Assembly (NCBI GenBank): GCA_003564655.1
Contig: PXES01000252.1
Location: 1-8,514, forward strand
Reading direction: 5' to 3'
Origin: Paracoccaceae bacterium
GTDB taxonomy: Bacteria; Pseudomonadota; Alphaproteobacteria; Rhodobacterales; Rhodobacteraceae
DNA: 8,514 bases
A model generated the notes under the pieces. The model was not told where the DNA came from. It worked only from the letters and a program-made list of their open reading frames with translations, and made no database searches. The position numbers were made by a program, and so were the translations under genes. Every line of letters begins with the position of its first letter. The stretch's first letter is position 1. This document shows positions 5,326 to 8,514 of the stretch, one piece after another.

Positions 5326-6018
5326 TCAGGCTTCGGGCGAAAGACGCCAGCGGGCCTCGTTCTCCTCGATCGCGCGGATGCGCTCTTCGCTCTTGGGGTG
5401 GCTCATCAGCCAGGCGGGGGTGCCGCCGCCCATTCCCACCAGCTTGTCGAGCTTGCGGAACAGCGATTTCTGCGGTGCCGTGCCGATCCCCGCCTTGACC
5501 AGCAGCGCCGAGGCATAGGCATCCGCCTCATACTCGTCATCGCGGCTCAGCCGGGCCATCAGAAGCGAGGTGATGAAATTCGCCACGATCACCCCCAGAC
5601 CCGGCAGGAACCGGTTGAAGATCGTCGCCAGCGCCATGCGGATCGCATTGGTGCCCGAGAAATCGATCATCCGCTTGCGGGTATGCCCGAGTGCCACATG
5701 GCCCAGCTCATGCGCGATGACCGAGGCCATCTCCTCGGCCGTGACCTCGCCCTGCCGATACTTGTTGTAGAAGCCGCGGGTGATGAAGATGCGACCGTCG
5801 GGCGCGGCGAGGCCGTTCACCGGCTCGATCTCGTAGATATGCACCAGGATCCGGTCGACACCAACGGCCGCGGCAAACCGGTCGGTCACCTTGCGCAGCC
5901 GCGCATCGGCCAGCGGCGAGGAACGCTGGTCCAGCTCCTGCCGCGTGCGCCAGGATGAGAACCAGTACATCACCAGCCCGTAGAGCAGCAGAAGAAGGAA
6001 CGGCAGAAATTTGAGCAT
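5326..6018 (-). CDS. M48-family membrane-anchored zinc metalloprotease
   Basis: The 230-residue product has one N-terminal hydrophobic helix (about 4-20) and no cleavable-signal pattern, so it is probably inner-membrane anchored with the catalytic domain periplasmic. The zinc site is HELGH (103-107; ligands H103 and H107, catalytic E104). The third ligand is E164 in EYEADAYA, and SHP (206-208) is the usual short motif near the C-terminus. A further hydrophobic stretch (about 138-155) lies between the two zinc motifs, as in other M48 proteins. Family members degrade misfolded or membrane-associated proteins; the substrate here is unknown. The protein is shorter than HtpX and lacks its four-helix layout, and it lacks the lipoprotein cysteine of LoiP/YcaL types. 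No clear Shine-Dalgarno is seen. It is downstream of trpE across a 144-nt gap with copy C, and converges on ccrM. Confidence 0.9.
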   Translation of the reverse strand: MLKFLPFLLLLLYGLVMYWFSSWRTRQELDQRSSPLADARLRKVTDRFAAAVGVDRILVHIYEIEPVNGLAAPDGRIFITRGFYNKYRQGEVTAEEMASVIAHELGHVALGHTRKRMIDFSGTNAIRMALATIFNRFLPGLGVIVANFITSLLMARLSRDDEYEADAYASALLVKAGIGTAPQKSLFRKLDKLVGMGGGTPAWLMSHPKSEERIRAIEENEARWRLSPEA

Positions 6019-6075
6019 GGGTCAGATATGGGGCACGTGCAGGGCGCTGACAATGCCGGAACGTGCCGCCCAGCT

Positions 6076-6148
6076 GCGGCCGCAGGCCGCGGCAAGCGCC
6101 CGCGAGCGGGTCATGGGCGGTTGGGCGGGGACCCCGAGCGGGCGCTTT
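6076..6148 (-). repeat. Intergenic double-hairpin repeat, copy C (inverted)
   Basis: Read on the minus strand, the 54-nt core (6148-6095) differs from copy B at only two bases, both in the loop. The core begins 14 nt after the trpE stop, in the same orientation relative to the upstream gene as copy A. A second hairpin, GCGGCC with a 3-nt loop and GGCCGC (6090-6076), lies just beyond and shares the GGCC-N3-GGCC centre with copy B. One loop change turns a GGG tract into GG on the plus strand (6115-6130), so this copy lacks the perfect four-tract G-quadruplex motif. No T-run follows. The rest of the gap (6019-6162) shows no gene. Confidence 0.85.
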
Positions 6149-6162
6149 CTGCCCCGCCGCGC

Positions 6163-7689
6163 TCAGCCATTGCCGCCCGCGAAGCGCCCCGCATCGGCGG
6201 CCGCGCGGCGCAGCGCGCGCGACTTGTTGACGGTCTCGAGATACTCGGCCTCGGGGTCGCTGTCATGCACCACCCCGCCGCCTGCCTGGATATACAGGGT
6301 CTCGTCCTTCAGCACCGCAGTGCGCAGGCAGATGCACATGTCCATCTCGCCATTGGCTGCGAAATACCCGGCACCACCGCCATAGACGCCGCGCTTCTCG
6401 GGCTCCAGCTCGTCGATGATCTGCATGGCGCGCACCTTGGGCGCGCCCGAGACGGTGCCCGCGGGCAACCCCGCCAGCAGCGCCGACAGCGCGTCCTCGC
6501 CCTCGGCCAGCTCGCCCACCACATTCGAGACGATATGCATCACATGGCTGTAGCGCTCGATCACGAATTCCTCGGTCGGGCGGACCGTGCCGATCCGGGC
6601 GACACGGCCCACATCGTTGCGCCCCAGATCCAGCAGCATCAGATGCTCGGCCAGCTCTTTCTCGTCGGCCAGAAGGTCGGCCTCATGGGCGCGGTCTTCC
6701 TCGGGCGTGGCGCCGCGCGGGCGGGTGCCGGCGATGGGGCGGATCGTCACCTCGCCGTCGCGCAACCGCACGAGGATTTCGGGGCTCGCGCCGATGATCT
6801 GGAACGGCCCCCCGGCGGCCGCGAAGTCAAAATAGAACATGAAGGGCGACGGGTTGGTGCGGCGCAGCGAGCGGTAGAGCGCGAAGGGCGGCAGGCGGAA
6901 GGGCTGCGACCAGCGCTGCGAGGGGACGACCTGAAAGATGTCGCCCGCCGTGATGTAGTCTTTCGCCCGCGCCACTGCTGACAGATAATCGGGCTTGGCG
7001 AAATTCGACACCGGCTCAGTGCCCGGCACCTCGGCGCCTGCCAGCGTGCGCGGGGCCTGCGGCACGGCGCGCTCCAGATCGCGCACTGCGTCCATCACCC
7101 GCTCGGCGGCCTGTGCATAGGCCGCGCGGGCAGATAGCCCCGAGGCCACCCAGGCGGGCGCCACGACGATCACTTCGCCCTTCACCCCGTCGAGCACGGC
7201 GACGACCGAGGGGCGCAGCATCATCGCATCGGGCACGCCGATGGGGTCGGGATTGATATCGGGCAGGTGTTCCACCAGCCGGATCATGTCATAGCCCAGA
7301 TAGCCGAACAGCCCCGCCGACGCGGCGGGCAGCCCCTCGGGCATGGTGATGCGGCTTTCGGCCAGCAGCGCGCGCAGCGTCTCGAGCGGCGGCCCGTCCA
7401 GCACTTCCCAGCCTTCGGGGTCGAAGCGCGCCGCGCGGTTGATGCGGCTGGTGGTGCCGTGACAGTCCCAGATCAGATCGGGTTTCATGCCGATGATCGA
7501 ATAGCGTCCGCGCACCTCGCCCCCGGTCACCGATTCGAGGATGAAGCTGTCGCGCGTGCCCCCCGCCAGCTTGAGATAGAGCGAAACCGGCGTGTCGAGA
7601 TCGGCGGCCAGCCGGACATGGACAAGCTGGTTCTCGCCGCGCGCCCAGCCCGCCTCGAAGGCGGCGAAATCGGGGGTCAGGCTGGCCAT
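6163..7689 (-). CDS. trpE: Anthranilate synthase component I
   Basis: TrpE converts chorismate to anthranilate, the first committed step of tryptophan synthesis, using ammonia delivered by the glutaminase subunit TrpG. The 508-residue product has the full family layout. ILES (50-53) is the tryptophan feedback-site motif, and NPSPFMFYF (279-287) its second part. Chorismate-site motifs are PIAGTRPRG (318-326), LDLGRNDVGRV (353-363), SGAPKVRAM (414-422) and AGGGVVHDSDPEAEYLE (469-485). It is a stand-alone TrpE, with no fused TrpG domain as in rhizobial TrpEG. The intact LES motif suggests normal inhibition by tryptophan. It starts 9 nt after the ppiD-like gene, with GAGGT (7696-7700) six nt before the ATG. 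No leader peptide or attenuator precedes it. trpG/trpD/trpC do not follow; the next gene is the M48 protease. Confidence 0.97.
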   Translation of the reverse strand: MASLTPDFAAFEAGWARGENQLVHVRLAADLDTPVSLYLKLAGGTRDSFILESVTGGEVRGRYSIIGMKPDLIWDCHGTTSRINRAARFDPEGWEVLDGPPLETLRALLAESRITMPEGLPAASAGLFGYLGYDMIRLVEHLPDINPDPIGVPDAMMLRPSVVAVLDGVKGEVIVVAPAWVASGLSARAAYAQAAERVMDAVRDLERAVPQAPRTLAGAEVPGTEPVSNFAKPDYLSAVARAKDYITAGDIFQVVPSQRWSQPFRLPPFALYRSLRRTNPSPFMFYFDFAAAGGPFQIIGASPEILVRLRDGEVTIRPIAGTRPRGATPEEDRAHEADLLADEKELAEHLMLLDLGRNDVGRVARIGTVRPTEEFVIERYSHVMHIVSNVVGELAEGEDALSALLAGLPAGTVSGAPKVRAMQIIDELEPEKRGVYGGGAGYFAANGEMDMCICLRTAVLKDETLYIQAGGGVVHDSDPEAEYLETVNKSRALRRAAADAGRFAGGNG

Positions 7690-7695
7690 GTGCGG

Positions 7696-7701
7696 ACCTC
7701 A
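7696..7701 (-). promoter_or_regulatory. Shine-Dalgarno of trpE overlapping the upstream stop codon
   Basis: TGAGGT on the minus strand merges the TGA stop of the ppiD-like gene (7701-7699) with the GAGGT ribosome site of trpE, six nt before its ATG. A terminating ribosome would sit on the trpE initiation region, so the two genes are very likely translationally coupled. Confidence 0.75.
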
Positions 7702-8514
7702 GAAATTCGCCTGCACGGCGTCGATCACCCGCTGGTCAAGCTGGATCGAGGTGCGCTCGCGCAGGCTGGCGGCGAAGTAGCCGAAGAGATCCTGCGCGAT
7801 GCTCTGTTCGATCTGGCGCTCGATCGCCTCGCGCAGCTCGCTCACCTCTTCCATCAGCGGGTCGGGGCTGGCGACGGCATGCAACTCGACCACATGTACC
7901 TGCGTGTCATCCGCGATGATGCGGGTCTCGCCCGGCTCCATCTCGAAGGCCGCATCGACCACCGCGCCGGGCAGATCGGGCAGGCTGTCATTACGGGTGA
8001 TCCCCTCGAAGCGCACTGGCATGGCGCCGATCGCGGGCGGCTCGCTGCCGTCCTGCAACGCCTCGGCGACCTCGCGCAGGCGCGCGCGGATCTGCGCGTT
8101 TTCCCAGTCGGCGGCGACCTGCTCGCGGATCTCGTCCAGCGGTTGCGGCGCAGGGGGCAGCGTGTCGAGATAGTCGAGCGCGAAAAGCCCGCCATCCTCG
8201 AGCGCCTCCAGCTCGGGGAAATCACCCGCCTGCAAGCTGCGCGCCGCCTCGCGGAAGGACTCGTAGGCGGCGATGCCCGCGCGCGTGTCGGGGCGCCAGT
8301 CGATCTCGCCATATTCCATATCGGTCTCGTCCGTCAGCTCGCGCAGCGAGGCCCCACCGGCCAGCAGGTCCTCGAACAGGTCCAGATCATCGGCCAGCGC
8401 GCGGCGCGCCATGTCGGCAAGCTGTTCCTCGCGCAACTGCTCGCGGGCGTCCTCGAAGCTGACCTCCTGCGCCGAGAGCACGGCGTTCATGCGAAACAGC
8501 GCCGGGCCGAGCGA
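7699..8514 (-). CDS. PpiD/SurA-like peptidyl-prolyl isomerase, C-terminal part
   Basis: 271 codons are visible. The frame stays open to the right edge, so the N-terminal part is missing. The first Met in the window (8490) is not the start: the eight codons before it (SLGPALFR) read straight into MNAVLSAQ, giving the GPALFRMNAVL sequence typical of the end of a parvulin domain. The rest is acidic and helix-rich, with a second, poorly conserved parvulin-like fold (about PGAVVDAAFEMEPGETR onward), and ends in AVQANF. In PpiD proteins an N-terminal transmembrane anchor places these domains in the periplasm, where they help newly exported proteins fold; that anchor would lie outside the window. 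SurA is the alternative, but the long acidic C-terminal region favours PpiD. It is co-transcribed with trpE, 9 nt apart. Confidence 0.8.
   Translation of the reverse strand, partial: SLGPALFRMNAVLSAQEVSFEDAREQLREEQLADMARRALADDLDLFEDLLAGGASLRELTDETDMEYGEIDWRPDTRAGIAAYESFREAARSLQAGDFPELEALEDGGLFALDYLDTLPPAPQPLDEIREQVAADWENAQIRARLREVAEALQDGSEPPAIGAMPVRFEGITRNDSLPDLPGAVVDAAFEMEPGETRIIADDTQVHVVELHAVASPDPLMEEVSELREAIERQIEQSIAQDLFGYFAASLRERTSIQLDQRVIDAVQANF

Noticed and set aside
5242..6148. The M48 unit as a transposon with B and C as terminal inverted repeats
   Set aside because: No transposase is encoded, no flanking target duplication is visible, and a third copy (A) occurs alone at another gene's 3' end.
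8488..8490. ATG at 8490 as the start of the PpiD-like gene
   Set aside because: The frame stays open to the window edge and the preceding codons (GPALFR) continue a conserved parvulin-type sequence, so this Met is internal.

Overview
The window is a high-GC chromosomal segment from an alphaproteobacterium, most likely a Rhodobacterales/Rhodobacteraceae member. The main reasons are a clear CcrM-type GANTC adenine methyltransferase next to RNase HII, a PpiD-like chaperone translationally coupled to trpE, and the strong G/C bias at third codon positions. The genus assignment is from family knowledge and general appearance, not from a search. No tRNA, rRNA, CRISPR array, transposase or phage gene is visible.

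Left part (1-2339, all on the minus strand). In transcription order there is a small secreted protein (2339-2046). It overlaps a two-TM membrane protein with a C-terminal OmpR/CadC-like winged-helix domain (2074-1370). After a 176-nt gap comes an MFS-type transporter that runs off the left edge (1193-1). A 161-nt divergent control region (2340-2500) carries a 19-bp dyad, a GC-rich inverted repeat and a pair of 10-bp direct repeats.

Centre (2501-5153, plus strand). A secreted protein of unknown function is built from four copies of a two-cysteine motif. It is followed by rnhB (RNase HII) and ccrM. The ccrM promoter candidate has two GANTC sites arranged as a perfect inverted repeat between a -35-like and a -10-like element, which suggests methylation-sensitive autoregulation. 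ccrM ends in a good intrinsic terminator (5204-5230).

Right part (5326-8514, minus strand). A PpiD/SurA-like periplasmic folding factor runs in from the right edge. It is followed 9 nt later by trpE, and then, after a repeat-bearing gap, by a small membrane-anchored M48 zinc metalloprotease that converges on ccrM. trpG/trpD/trpC do not follow trpE here.

The most unusual non-coding signal is a family of three intergenic elements at 3128-3225 (A), 5242-5314 (B) and 6076-6148 (C, inverted). Each has a 54-nt core that folds as a GC-rich hairpin with a C-rich loop. In A and B the complement of the loop is a textbook four-tract G-quadruplex motif with 1-nt loops; in C one tract is degraded. Each core is followed directly by a second, sequence-variable hairpin. 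B and C agree at 52 of 54 bases and bracket the M48 gene in inverted orientation. A has diverged in the stem while keeping the pairing.
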